NCBI RefSeq assembly: GCF_022570735.2
Contig: NZ_JANCNS010000002.1
Span: forward strand, 930,001-994,000
From: Christiangramia oceanisediminis
Lineage (GTDB): Bacteria; Bacteroidota; Bacteroidia; Flavobacteriales; Flavobacteriaceae
Reading direction: 5' to 3'
DNA: 64,000 nucleotides
The notes beneath the pieces were generated by a model. The model searched no databases, was not told the origin of the DNA, and saw only the letters and a list, made by a program, of their open reading frames with translations. The translations under genes and the position numbers were made by a program. The stretch's first letter is position 1; each line of letters opens with the position of its first letter. Shown here one piece after another: positions 9,422 through 17,851 of the stretch.

Positions 9422-10258
9422 ATGGGTATTTTTTTAGGAATAGGATTGGAATATGTAGATGCTGTTTTTCAGGTTATTAAAAACAGTGACTTTTCGCAAT
9501 ACACTATTGCAGGGATGAAAATCCTTGCCGTGCTTTTTTTTCTGGTGAATATTTTAAAAAAATACAACGAAGGAATTGCCGATAAGGAAGGCTATACTTG
9601 GGGGCTTAGCCCGGAAGAACTGGCAAAGAATTTTGCGGTGGTATTGTTGGTCATATTTTCAACGCAGGTACTTGGCTTTTTTGATAGTATCCTGGTGGCC
9701 ATAGAATCCCAGTACAAGGACACGGCTCCCGCCCTTATACCGCTTCAGCTTCAAGATATTGATTTGGAAACCGATGTGGGTCCATTGGAAGTTGCGACCA
9801 AAGCAATGTCCCTTCTTTATGATGCACTGGTAACTCCATTATATCCGGTAAAGGTGATCTCTTTTGTGATTGGTTTGTTCCTTTGGGTATTGGATCTTTT
9901 CATTTATCCGCTCTTTTTAGCTGAACGTTACTTTTTGCTCGGGATCATGCAGGCATTCTTTCCCCTGATTATTAGCCTGGCCGTATTTGAAAAATTCAGG
10001 GAGATGGCCTACAATTTTTTTAAACTGTATGCTGCGGTTTATATGCTGGTACCTGCATTCTTTCTGGTCAACGTTTTTGTAAACAACCTTTATGCGGAAA
10101 TCAATACGAATTTCTGGGCAAATCTATTAGGGAACTCTACCGATAATAATATAATCAAAATCATTGTGGAAGCAGGATCTATCGGCTTTATCGTTTTTTT
10201 AAAATTTAAGCTTTATCGACGTGCTACTTCATTCACATTTAAACTTTTCACTTCTTAA
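9422..10258 (+). CDS. traJ: VirB6/TraJ-like polytopic conjugation protein
   Basis: A 278-aa protein with about six strongly hydrophobic segments, for example residues 24-43, 70-95, 140-165 and 175-200, and a conserved-looking charged segment FEKFREMAYNFFKLYAAVYML. This is the profile of VirB6/TrbL channel proteins, represented by TraJ in CTnDOT-like elements. Its place between the VirB5-like and TraK-like genes supports the call. It probably forms the inner-membrane portion of the DNA conduit. The start is 10 bases after the previous stop. Confidence 0.75.
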   Translation: MGIFLGIGLEYVDAVFQVIKNSDFSQYTIAGMKILAVLFFLVNILKKYNEGIADKEGYTWGLSPEELAKNFAVVLLVIFSTQVLGFFDSILVAIESQYKDTAPALIPLQLQDIDLETDVGPLEVATKAMSLLYDALVTPLYPVKVISFVIGLFLWVLDLFIYPLFLAERYFLLGIMQAFFPLIISLAVFEKFREMAYNFFKLYAAVYMLVPAFFLVNVFVNNLYAEINTNFWANLLGNSTDNNIIKIIVEAGSIGFIVFLKFKLYRRATSFTFKLFTS

Positions 10259-10278
10259 TTCATATAAACTAAAATAAT

Positions 10279-10893
10279 ATGAGAACAGCTTATAGAAATA
10301 TCTATTCCGTCCTAAAACTCAATCGGTTTATAGTAATGATGGTTGTACTTCTTGCCCTGGGATCAAGTGGGTTCTCGGGATTGATGGTGTATGACATATA
10401 TCGAAAATCCATGAACAATGCATTCGCCATCAATACTGATGGATCAGTTATTCCCCTGAAATGGGTTGCCCAAAAGGAAAATCTGAAAGTTGAAGTCCTC
10501 GCCCATCTGGAACTCTTCCATACCTACTTCTATAATATAGATGCCAGCAATTATGAAAAGAACTTAGAAAAAGCATTATGGCTGGGCAATAGCTCGGTGG
10601 ACAACCTTTATCGGCAAAAGAAGGCCGATGGGGTCTATAACCGGTTGATACAATATTCCCTGGTCCAAAAAGTGCTGAGTATTGAATCAGAACTGGATTT
10701 GTCGAATGAGCCTTATCAATTCAGAACCTCTACTATTTTTGAAATCAACCGGGGTACGATCACAGATACTTATGAACTGATTTCCACCGGAAACTTACTC
10801 GTTGTGGATCGCAATTATCCTAATAATACACACGGACTTCTCATTACGAATTATTTTGAAAACTCCCTTAAAAAACTCAAAAATGAAAATTGA
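10279..10893 (+). CDS. traK: VirB8/TraK-like conjugation protein
   Basis: 204 aa with a short cytoplasmic N-terminus, a single transmembrane helix at about residues 18-40, and a periplasmic domain of mixed secondary structure, the VirB8/TraK topology. The region LKVEVLAHLELFHTYFYNIDASNYEKNL resembles the start of the NTF2-like domain of Bacteroides TraK proteins. The 3' end overlaps the TraM start by 11 bases. It should nucleate the inner-membrane complex with the VirB6- and VirB10-like partners. Confidence 0.85.
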   Translation: MRTAYRNIYSVLKLNRFIVMMVVLLALGSSGFSGLMVYDIYRKSMNNAFAINTDGSVIPLKWVAQKENLKVEVLAHLELFHTYFYNIDASNYEKNLEKALWLGNSSVDNLYRQKKADGVYNRLIQYSLVQKVLSIESELDLSNEPYQFRTSTIFEINRGTITDTYELISTGNLLVVDRNYPNNTHGLLITNYFENSLKKLKNEN

Positions 10894-11818
10894 AAAAAGT
10901 AAAATCGTATTTGCTTCGGTACTAGCCGTAGTGGTCCTATTCATTGTGGCATATTCCTTTACAATAATGTCTGATAATGATAATGATAATGAAAAGGATA
11001 ACCTAAGACAAACCACCGTTCCTGAAATTGGCAAAGAGCAGGAAGAATATTCTTCAAAACTGGATGCTATCAATGCCTTAAAAGAAGTGAAGGAAACCAA
11101 TGCTCCCAGCATCTATGATGAAAGCTTGATAGACTCAGCCGGCTTTTACGATCCAGATTTGATAGATAAAGAAAAACAGCGCATTGTAGATAGCATTTAC
11201 AATTCCGGGCGCATCCGGTATTCGGAAAATCCATATCGGGGTGAAGCTTCAGCAATCATCCAAAAAAACAAAGCCGAAATTGATTCCATTTTACCCAAAG
11301 TGTCTACGGTAACTTCTTCTAAAGAAATAGGTTTGGAACACCAGCTCTTTTTCAGTTCAAACCCCTCCGAAAATTCAGAGCTGGGTTCATCAGATACCGA
11401 TAACATGATCTACGCTGAAGTTGATGGAACACAGGTGGTTAAACAAAATTACAGGTTACGCATGCGCCTGAGTGAGGATGCCAGAATAAATGGGATGCTC
11501 GTCCCTAAAAATACCCCCGTTTTTGGGTTTATAAGCTTTCAGCCAAACAGGGCCTTGATAGACATTGAGAATATCAACCACAAACCGGTAAAACTCAAGG
11601 CATACGATCTTCAGGATGGCAGCGAAGGGATCTATGTGGAAAACAGTTTAAGAGCCGATGCTACCCAGGAAGTTATAGATGACCTTGTACAGGACATTAA
11701 TATTACCGGGGTACCACAAGTAAGCGGTATCAAAAAAGTATTTCAACGCGATAACCGGAACATCAAGGTGACGGTAACCAATACCTATAAACTCATTTTA
11801 AAAGCCCCAGGGTATTAA
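10883..11818 (+). CDS. traM: VirB10-like conjugative transposon protein TraM
   Basis: I use ATG 10883 (MKIEKSKIVFAS), which gives 311 aa; the longer reading frame from 10802 lies inside TraK. A transmembrane helix occupies about residues 9-28, followed by an Asp/Asn/Glu-rich linker coded by a GATAATGATAATGATAATGA microsatellite-like run at 10973-10992, and a C-terminal beta-rich domain (MLVPKNTPVFGFISF) typical of TraM/VirB10. VirB10 proteins bridge inner and outer membranes. The repeat in the linker could vary in length between copies of the element. Confidence 0.88.
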   Translation: MKIEKSKIVFASVLAVVVLFIVAYSFTIMSDNDNDNEKDNLRQTTVPEIGKEQEEYSSKLDAINALKEVKETNAPSIYDESLIDSAGFYDPDLIDKEKQRIVDSIYNSGRIRYSENPYRGEASAIIQKNKAEIDSILPKVSTVTSSKEIGLEHQLFFSSNPSENSELGSSDTDNMIYAEVDGTQVVKQNYRLRMRLSEDARINGMLVPKNTPVFGFISFQPNRALIDIENINHKPVKLKAYDLQDGSEGIYVENSLRADATQEVIDDLVQDINITGVPQVSGIKKVFQRDNRNIKVTVTNTYKLILKAPGY

Positions 11819-11832
11819 TTCACATTATTATT

Positions 11833-12693
11833 ATGAAAAATCTAATCATTATTTTAAGCATACTGAGTGCTGTTCCTTTCGGAAATCTGAATGCTCAGAA
11901 GAACTTATCAAGGCTTTCTAAAACCATTATTTTGGATACAATCTATGCCAACGACACAAAGAATGTCGCCCTGTTTTTTCCTGATCCCATTAAACAGGGA
12001 GTAACCGGTTCAGAAAATTTTGTATTTACCTATAATAGAGAAAAGGAACAATATTTTGGATTATTGCAGGCCACACCGGGAGAAGACAGTAATTTACTCA
12101 TTATCAATACAAATGGTTCTGTTTTTTCGTATATTGTAAGGTACAAACAGCAACTGAACAAACTAAATTATTTCGTTTCCAGGACCCAAAGTATTGGGAA
12201 TGAAAAACCTGTTTTAAAAGAAAGTAAGCCAAAAGACAGTTTTGGAAATCAAACCGAAAAAAGCGATTTATATTATAATAGGTTTAGTGAATTTCTTCTT
12301 GACAGAAATCAGAAGATTGGCAGGATAAAAAAGCGTGCTAATGGAATTGTCTTAAGTGTAGAAAATATAGTATTTGATAGGTCAGCACTGTATTTCGTTA
12401 TTGAAATCGAAAATACCTCTTCTCTGGATTATGATCTTAATTTTCTAAAATTTTATATAGAAACAAAGAAACAGGGGAAAAGAAAATCAATTCAAAAATT
12501 GGAAAAACAGCCAGTCCATACACATCAGGTACCATTAAAAGTTTTAGAAAATGAAACGAGAAGAATTGTCTTTGTACTTCCCAAGTTTTCTTTGGGAGAT
12601 GATAAAAAATTAGTGGTTGAACTCAATGAACAAACCGGGGAACGGAGTTTAAAACTAAATGTAAAAACACGGTTTATCAACAACCCTAATTAA
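11833..12693 (+). CDS. traN: TraN-like conjugation protein (DUF4138, VirB9-like)
   Basis: 286 aa with a signal peptide (cleavage near GNLNA-QKN) and a beta-rich mature region. The pattern of an N-terminal domain (KTIILDTIYANDTKNVALFF) followed by a C-terminal DUF4138-like domain (KIGRIKKRANGIVLSVENI) is that of Bacteroidota TraN, the functional counterpart of VirB9. It should partner with TraM in the outer-membrane core complex. The 3' half looks more AT-rich by eye than the upstream tra genes. Confidence 0.85.
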   Translation: MKNLIIILSILSAVPFGNLNAQKNLSRLSKTIILDTIYANDTKNVALFFPDPIKQGVTGSENFVFTYNREKEQYFGLLQATPGEDSNLLIINTNGSVFSYIVRYKQQLNKLNYFVSRTQSIGNEKPVLKESKPKDSFGNQTEKSDLYYNRFSEFLLDRNQKIGRIKKRANGIVLSVENIVFDRSALYFVIEIENTSSLDYDLNFLKFYIETKKQGKRKSIQKLEKQPVHTHQVPLKVLENETRRIVFVLPKFSLGDDKKLVVELNEQTGERSLKLNVKTRFINNPN

Positions 12694-12701
12694 ACATCCT
12701 T

Positions 12702-13061
12702 ATGAAGAAGTTATTATTTTTTTCGATGATCTGTGCTATTAGTTGTGGAGATAGTCCAAAATCACCTGAAGAAACGGCCAGGCTTGTAGTAGAAAGTTTT
12801 TACAATCGCGATAATGCCGAGTTAAAAAAATATACAACCCCTGGCATCTATCAATCCTATATTTCCGTACAGGATCAATTTACCAATGTTAAAGCCGAAG
12901 AATCTAATTTCTCAGTAGTTAGAGATACTGTCTATGGCGATACTGCCTGGGTAAAGTTCAATTCTGCTTATGCTGACAGGCCAGAAACCTTTAAGCTAAT
13001 TAGAAAAGAAGGTATGTGGAAAGTAACTGAAACCGGTTTACGGGAGCGCAGTCCTTTCTAG
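12702..13061 (+). CDS. Small lipoprotein with NTF2-like (DUF4878-type) domain
   Basis: 119 aa with a lipoprotein signal: a hydrophobic stretch ending in CAISCGD gives a lipobox-like site, so the mature protein probably begins at that cysteine. The rest (PEETARLVVESFYNRDNAEL near residues 24-43, then WVKFNSAYADRPETFKLIRKEGMWKVTE) is the cone-shaped NTF2/DUF4878 pattern. It is last in the tra operon, 8 bases after TraN. A lipoprotein here might act like VirB7 in stabilising the core complex, or like an entry-exclusion protein; both are inference. Confidence 0.7.
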   Translation: MKKLLFFSMICAISCGDSPKSPEETARLVVESFYNRDNAELKKYTTPGIYQSYISVQDQFTNVKAEESNFSVVRDTVYGDTAWVKFNSAYADRPETFKLIRKEGMWKVTETGLRERSPF

Positions 13062-13065
13062 TAGA

Positions 13066-13854
13066 TCACATTCTTGAAATAATATTTTCCTTTAACCATT
13101 GGAAAGCTGCTTTCTGGTCATAGGTTATTTCCGGTCTTATCAAGCCTTCCATATCTCCGGTAAAGCCCGGATCATTTTCTTTGGCTTCGATATTTTGAAG
13201 GAACTCTTTTTGCGAAGGCACTTTTCCAACCGAAAATTCCATATAAGCATTAAAACATTTGATTATTTCATCTAAATCAAGTTCCATATTTCTTCTTGAA
13301 TAATCCAAATCGAAGAGATCCCTTCCTTTACTGCGCTGATACAATGCCCTTAGTTTTGTACCTAAAAGTTCATTAATGCTATAGGTAGTTATGGCGACGT
13401 TTCCTTTAAACCAGGGGTTATCAATTTCAAATGGAAAATCGACCCATTCCAGTACATTAAAATGCTCCTTGCAATTGATCTCCAGTTTGAGCCGGCGACG
13501 TTCTTCTTCATATTCTGAAGTAAATCGATATAAAGCCTTTGCACCGTGTCCTCTTATTTGTGTGCTCCTTTCTTCTTCAAAAAAGGTGATCACCTCCCCT
13601 ATTCGCTTCATAATAGGTTTGATAGGGCCTTCTTTAATTTGTACCAGGTCTATATCTTCGGAATATCTTGGAGCCGGGTCCAGATATAATTTATGTAAGG
13701 CTGTACCACCTCTAAAAGCTAAATTATCCCGCAGAAAATCATCAGAAAAAATTTCTACCAGGGCCCGGCTAATAATCAAATCCTGTTCTACCTGTGCAAA
13801 TTCTTTCCATGGAGCGTGTTCCTGCCATTGGGCTATATAAGGTTTTGAGATCAT
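13066..13854 (-). CDS. abiEii: AbiEii/AbiGii-family nucleotidyltransferase toxin
   Basis: 262 aa with the AbiEii signature: FRGGTALHKLYL at about residues 47-58 and RYSEDIDLV about 10 residues later, the glycine and D-x-D metal-binding motifs of DNA polymerase beta-like nucleotidyltransferases. Its start overlaps the AbiEi antitoxin gene by 4 bases, as in other AbiE operons. Members of this family stop growth by nucleotide transfer to tRNA in model systems and cause abortive infection. It is convergent with the tra operon, with only 4 bases between their stops and no clear terminator. Confidence 0.93.
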   Translation of the reverse strand: MISKPYIAQWQEHAPWKEFAQVEQDLIISRALVEIFSDDFLRDNLAFRGGTALHKLYLDPAPRYSEDIDLVQIKEGPIKPIMKRIGEVITFFEEERSTQIRGHGAKALYRFTSEYEEERRRLKLEINCKEHFNVLEWVDFPFEIDNPWFKGNVAITTYSINELLGTKLRALYQRSKGRDLFDLDYSRRNMELDLDEIIKCFNAYMEFSVGKVPSQKEFLQNIEAKENDPGFTGDMEGLIRPEITYDQKAAFQWLKENIISRM

Positions 13855-14642
13855 ATATCACTTTCTAATTGCAGGTTAATATCTACTTTCCATTTGTTGT
13901 CAACGGCACCGGGTCTTTGCTCAGTATCGGGTTGTAATAAAACAGGATAAAACTTTTGTTTACTCAGGTGTGCAAAAATAAGATCATCCAGACCATTATT
14001 TGCATCTATTTCTGAAATTAAAAAACCTAAACGCTGCAAGGTTGCTTTGTGATCAAACCAGTTTAGCAGATCTTCCAGGTCATTTTGGGTTACTTCTTCC
14101 ATTAGTTCTTCTATCGTGGAAAGCATCCGGTTGATACCGCCCAGCTTGTTTTGATAACGAACCAGATCTGCCAGGGTAAGCGCCGGACTCGAAATATGAT
14201 AGATCCCTGCATCTGACTTTTTGGAAATAATATTATTTTTAGGCCAAACGGAAGTCGTTAAAAACCGGATGTCGATAGCTGATTTCTGAATGTCCAGAAG
14301 TTTAGGTGTCTGGGACATTACATAATCTCGCTGTGCCTGCTGATGGCTGGCTCCATATACTTTGGCCGCGCTATAAAACCCCAGGTAATATTTGCGTTCT
14401 AAATAATCAAACAACTTATGGATATATAGATTGATGGGTAACTTTCCAAAGCTGGAGTATCTTGGCGTGAGGATTAAATAAAAGCCCTGACGAAGATTGA
14501 TGACCTCACCCTTTTCAATTAAACGGTCAAGTTCTCTTATAAGTGCAGTTTTGCCTTTACCGGTTTCTTTTAAAAGTTCGGCCAGCGAAAAGGAATATTC
14601 CTCAACACGTAATAGTTTATTTATATATTCGGATGCAGACAT
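13851..14642 (-). CDS. abiEi: AbiEi-family antitoxin and repressor
   Basis: 263 aa. The N-terminal segment (EYSFSLAELLKETGKGKTALIRELDRLIEKG, residues about 15-45) is a winged helix-turn-helix, and RQGFYLIL follows as the wing. The remainder matches the AbiEi antitoxin C-terminal region (GFYSAAKVYGASHQ, HISSPALTLADLVRYQNKLGG). It is translated first and coupled to the toxin by ATGA. AbiEi proteins typically bind repeats in their own promoter; the 157 bp upstream (14643-14799) is AT-rich and I could not identify clear operator repeats. Confidence 0.92.
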   Translation of the reverse strand: MSASEYINKLLRVEEYSFSLAELLKETGKGKTALIRELDRLIEKGEVINLRQGFYLILTPRYSSFGKLPINLYIHKLFDYLERKYYLGFYSAAKVYGASHQQAQRDYVMSQTPKLLDIQKSAIDIRFLTTSVWPKNNIISKKSDAGIYHISSPALTLADLVRYQNKLGGINRMLSTIEELMEEVTQNDLEDLLNWFDHKATLQRLGFLISEIDANNGLDDLIFAHLSKQKFYPVLLQPDTEQRPGAVDNKWKVDINLQLESDI

Positions 14643-14799
14643 TTTTAGTATTTATTCGATAAATATACCGAAAAAAGGTGTAAAACTAAAATAAATACTA
14701 TTATTCAGGATAGTTCATAAAATTAGAATTTGAAATATTGCTAATTACAATTTTTCAACAATACCGATTATTTACGTTGAATCATCTTTAACTGTAGTA

Positions 14800-16824
14800 T
14801 TAGGCAAATAATTTATCAAAAAAAGGATTATGACGGTTTCTAGAAAACTCTACTAATTTTCTAAAAGTCATCACTTCTATGTGCATATTCGTTTCCGATT
14901 CAATTTTGAAATATGTTCCAAACGGTGTAGTTTTCCAGCCCTTGTTTTTATTGTATTTTGCAAGTGGTTCCGGGACTATATCTAAAATTATAAATCCAAA
15001 TTTTGGGGTTGTTTCCTTAATAATGACCTGATTTCCTTTATAATTTTTCTTGATTGGAGTGTACAGAAAATCATCAAAATAGGGTTCAATTAAATCGGAA
15101 AATTCCCATCTATAATCTGTTTTCCTTTTCTGATGTGCTATATCACCAGGGCGTTTAAATTCAAATATTACCATTGAATTAACTTCACCGCTACTTCTGT
15201 CACCAAAGCTAATTGGATTATCAAACATTTTGGGAGTGTCTACCATTAGGAGATCAGCTTCCTTGCGACTTTTAAATTGTGAATAAGAAGTAATTGGTTT
15301 ATCAGACGCAATAAATTTATATGTTATGAAACGTTCATCAAGTAACCAGAGATTATGATTTTCGAAATCTAATTCATTATTTGTGAATCCCATAGGAAAT
15401 ATCAAATTATGAATATCTTCCTCTAATTTATACTGGTTATTTTCATCAGCATCCAAGAATTTATCGAAAAGATCAATTATCGCTCTTCTTCTCATCATAT
15501 AATCAGCTAAACTGTCTACATCATAAGAAGTTTTCTCCTTGATATCGTCAATTATTTGTTTTATAGCTTCTTCATTAACTGACTTATTTTGTATAAATTT
15601 CTCTATGTTTTTCTCAACACTCTTTCTTGCATTATAGGATATACTATAAAGATGTTCTTCAAGTTTATCTTCAGGCAAATTAGGTGGAATCGATTTTAGA
15701 ATTTTTGGATTCTTAAGGAAGGAATTATATCTCGGAGCCTTTTCTAAAATGTAAGATTGTACTTTTGATAAACTTTTTTCTCTAGCTGCAGTAATATACG
15801 AATCGTATTCTTCCTCAATTATTTCAGATACTTTTTGCTCTATTTCTTGAAAAGTTAATATATCCGAATTGTCAAAAAGTAAATTTTCTTTTTCTTTAGG
15901 AATTTTAAATCCATTCCTTGTTTTATAGACATTTTGGTTTAAATAATCCGAGACTAAATATATATCAAAAAAATAATTATTACCATTCATTAAGATTGGA
16001 TGGTTAAAAATATTATTTATATATTTTAAATTTCTTGCATCTCCTACTGTCCTTGAATTAGCGCAATAATAGAGATAATTATTTTTACGATTTCCTTCTT
16101 TTAATGTCTTAGTTATATAAAGACGAAACTTTTTGTTATTAAGTTCAAATTCCCTCTCCTTATCTTGAGAAACCTTTGCAAATAAATCATTTATAATTTC
16201 TACTTGATCATTTTCCTTTTCCCAAACTTCTATTCTGGGTAATTTTTCATTCAGATAATAAATTAAACAGTGTTGCATAATAGCTTCCGCAATGCGTTCT
16301 AATGGAATAGCTGATTTTTCTAGTACAAGTGGATTATTACAATTTTCTAAATCAATTACTGTTTTATAGTTTTTATTTTTTGACTCTTTGAAATCTATCT
16401 TATTGACTTCTTTCTGGACTGTAAATGAAAAAACTCTATTAAACCATTTGCCATTTTCTTGATAATTACTATCAACTAAGTATTTCTCGTATGCTGCTAA
16501 TACTGTAAACCTTCCGACACCCTTACAACCATAATCTTTATTAATTTGTGAAAATGGCGTTTCAAATGATAAGTAATTTTTGGTATTAAAGCCAATACCA
16601 TTATCTATTATTTTAAATGAATTTATGGTTTTTACATTTTCGAAAGTTGGACTTTGTGGTAATTCTCCTCTGATAATTTGAATTTGAATTTTCTTTTCTC
16701 TGTCTGGAAGATCCGACTGTTGTAAGCTTATAATAGAATTTACAATGCATTCCATTAACGGTAATAATACATCCTCTTGAGTTAAATCAACTTGCTCTAC
16801 AATATTCTTAACGGGAACTTCCAT
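14800..16824 (-). CDS. GHKL-type ATP-binding protein with possible C-terminal nuclease
   Basis: 674 aa. The N-terminus carries the GHKL (Hsp90/MutL/histidine-kinase) ATP-binding motifs: N-box ECIVNSI at 25-31, G1 DNGIGF at 74-79 and G2 GCKGVGRF at 99-106. No histidine-kinase phosphoacceptor or transmembrane helix is seen. The middle is charged and helical. Near residues 526-555, LLMVD followed by VIFEFKRP has the D-x(n)-E-x-K spacing of a PD-(D/E)XK nuclease; this is suggestive only. Base composition is very AT-rich compared with the tra genes. It lies between a TIR protein and AbiE, 169 bp after the TIR stop, so it may have its own promoter. A role in defence is inferred from the neighbours. 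Confidence 0.7.
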   Translation of the reverse strand: MEVPVKNIVEQVDLTQEDVLLPLMECIVNSIISLQQSDLPDREKKIQIQIIRGELPQSPTFENVKTINSFKIIDNGIGFNTKNYLSFETPFSQINKDYGCKGVGRFTVLAAYEKYLVDSNYQENGKWFNRVFSFTVQKEVNKIDFKESKNKNYKTVIDLENCNNPLVLEKSAIPLERIAEAIMQHCLIYYLNEKLPRIEVWEKENDQVEIINDLFAKVSQDKEREFELNNKKFRLYITKTLKEGNRKNNYLYYCANSRTVGDARNLKYINNIFNHPILMNGNNYFFDIYLVSDYLNQNVYKTRNGFKIPKEKENLLFDNSDILTFQEIEQKVSEIIEEEYDSYITAAREKSLSKVQSYILEKAPRYNSFLKNPKILKSIPPNLPEDKLEEHLYSISYNARKSVEKNIEKFIQNKSVNEEAIKQIIDDIKEKTSYDVDSLADYMMRRRAIIDLFDKFLDADENNQYKLEEDIHNLIFPMGFTNNELDFENHNLWLLDERFITYKFIASDKPITSYSQFKSRKEADLLMVDTPKMFDNPISFGDRSSGEVNSMVIFEFKRPGDIAHQKRKTDYRWEFSDLIEPYFDDFLYTPIKKNYKGNQVIIKETTPKFGFIILDIVPEPLAKYNKNKGWKTTPFGTYFKIESETNMHIEVMTFRKLVEFSRNRHNPFFDKLFA

Positions 16825-16993
16825 ATAATATAAATTTTTCTAAAACATTACAGCCAACTTTCTATGCTATCCCAAGTTGCGGATTAGGGATGTGGACTTG
16901 TCAGCTTAACTTTTTTATTTCGTGGTTTCTAAAATTACACTATTTCGACAATACCCGTTATTTGAGATGAACCGACTTGTTATACATAGTTCT

Positions 16994-17764
16994 TTATCTA
17001 TTATTTATTACTTCGGCAATTTCTGTCGCAATTTCTTCAACTGTGAATGAAGAAGTATTCCTGGCTAATTTGTCTGCTAAAGATGGACTATAATCAATAA
17101 CTTCTCTTTTAGTCAGATTGTGCCAAATTGGTAACATTACTTGTTCGTCAGAAACAGATTTCGTTATAATTCCGTCAAGTTCATAATTTGTCCATCCTTT
17201 ACGAATAAAATCTTTAGATAAGACAACTATTCCAAATCGACTATTTGCTAATCCTTTATCTATTTTTCTTCTTAACGAATCTCCAATTTTCATTTCAAAT
17301 TCATCGTACCAAACTTTCAGTCCTACTGATTTTAGAGCCAAAGCCAAAGGTCTGACAACTTCGTCTTTATCTTCAGAAGCGTGAGAAATGAAAACATCAT
17401 ATTCTCTAATTTCGTTATCATATTCTGGCGCTTTTTCTCGATTTTGCACTAAAGATGGAACTGTTGAAAGTGAAGGCTGGCGCATCTCAGGTAATGCGCT
17501 TGGCATCATTCTTATTGAACTTCTTGTAGTTCCTCTTAGTCCTTGCATATCTACTGTTACATACCAATGTCCAGAATTCGGTATTTGTAAACGAACTGGT
17601 GACCTTTTCGCTAAACCTCCAATATAACTATGTCTTCTTCCATTTCGATAACTCTGAAAATTGGATGAATTCATAAGTCGTACATTGGCTGCGCTACCTT
17701 GTAATGTTATTTCAACAATATCTCCTTTTTGTTTATTTCCTAAATCGTATTTGGTGAAGTTCAT
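16994..17764 (-). CDS. DUF1883-TIR domain protein
   Basis: 256 aa. Residues 1-90 (MNFTKYDLGNKQKGDIVEI ... YIGGLAKRSPVRLQIP ... WYVTVDM) match the small beta domain known as DUF1883. A linker follows, then a TIR domain from about residue 121 (EYDVFISHASEDKDEV, KVWYDEFEMKIGD) to the C-terminus. The putative catalytic glutamate is in WTNYELDGI near residue 196, so NAD+ hydrolysis is plausible. Bacterial TIR proteins act as NADase effectors in several anti-phage systems. DUF1883 might be the sensing part, though its ligand is unknown to me. No adjacent Thoeris, CBASS or Argonaute partner is visible; the GHKL ATPase is the nearest co-oriented candidate. Confidence 0.85.
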   Translation of the reverse strand: MNFTKYDLGNKQKGDIVEITLQGSAANVRLMNSSNFQSYRNGRRHSYIGGLAKRSPVRLQIPNSGHWYVTVDMQGLRGTTRSSIRMMPSALPEMRQPSLSTVPSLVQNREKAPEYDNEIREYDVFISHASEDKDEVVRPLALALKSVGLKVWYDEFEMKIGDSLRRKIDKGLANSRFGIVVLSKDFIRKGWTNYELDGIITKSVSDEQVMLPIWHNLTKREVIDYSPSLADKLARNTSSFTVEEIATEIAEVINNR

Positions 17765-17851
17765 TCTATTCGCAATTTTTTAGACACTATGTACAACTCG
17801 TTATATTAATTCTTATTTATTACGTATATAAGCAAAATAAGCCGTACAATA

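Noticed and set aside
10802-10882. Longer TraM start inside TraK
   Set aside because: It would overlap TraK by 92 bases and put a second hydrophobic segment before the normal anchor; ATG 10883 is preferred.
14643-14799. AbiEi operator repeats upstream of the antitoxin gene
   Set aside because: The region is AT-rich but no convincing inverted repeats of the expected size were found by eye.
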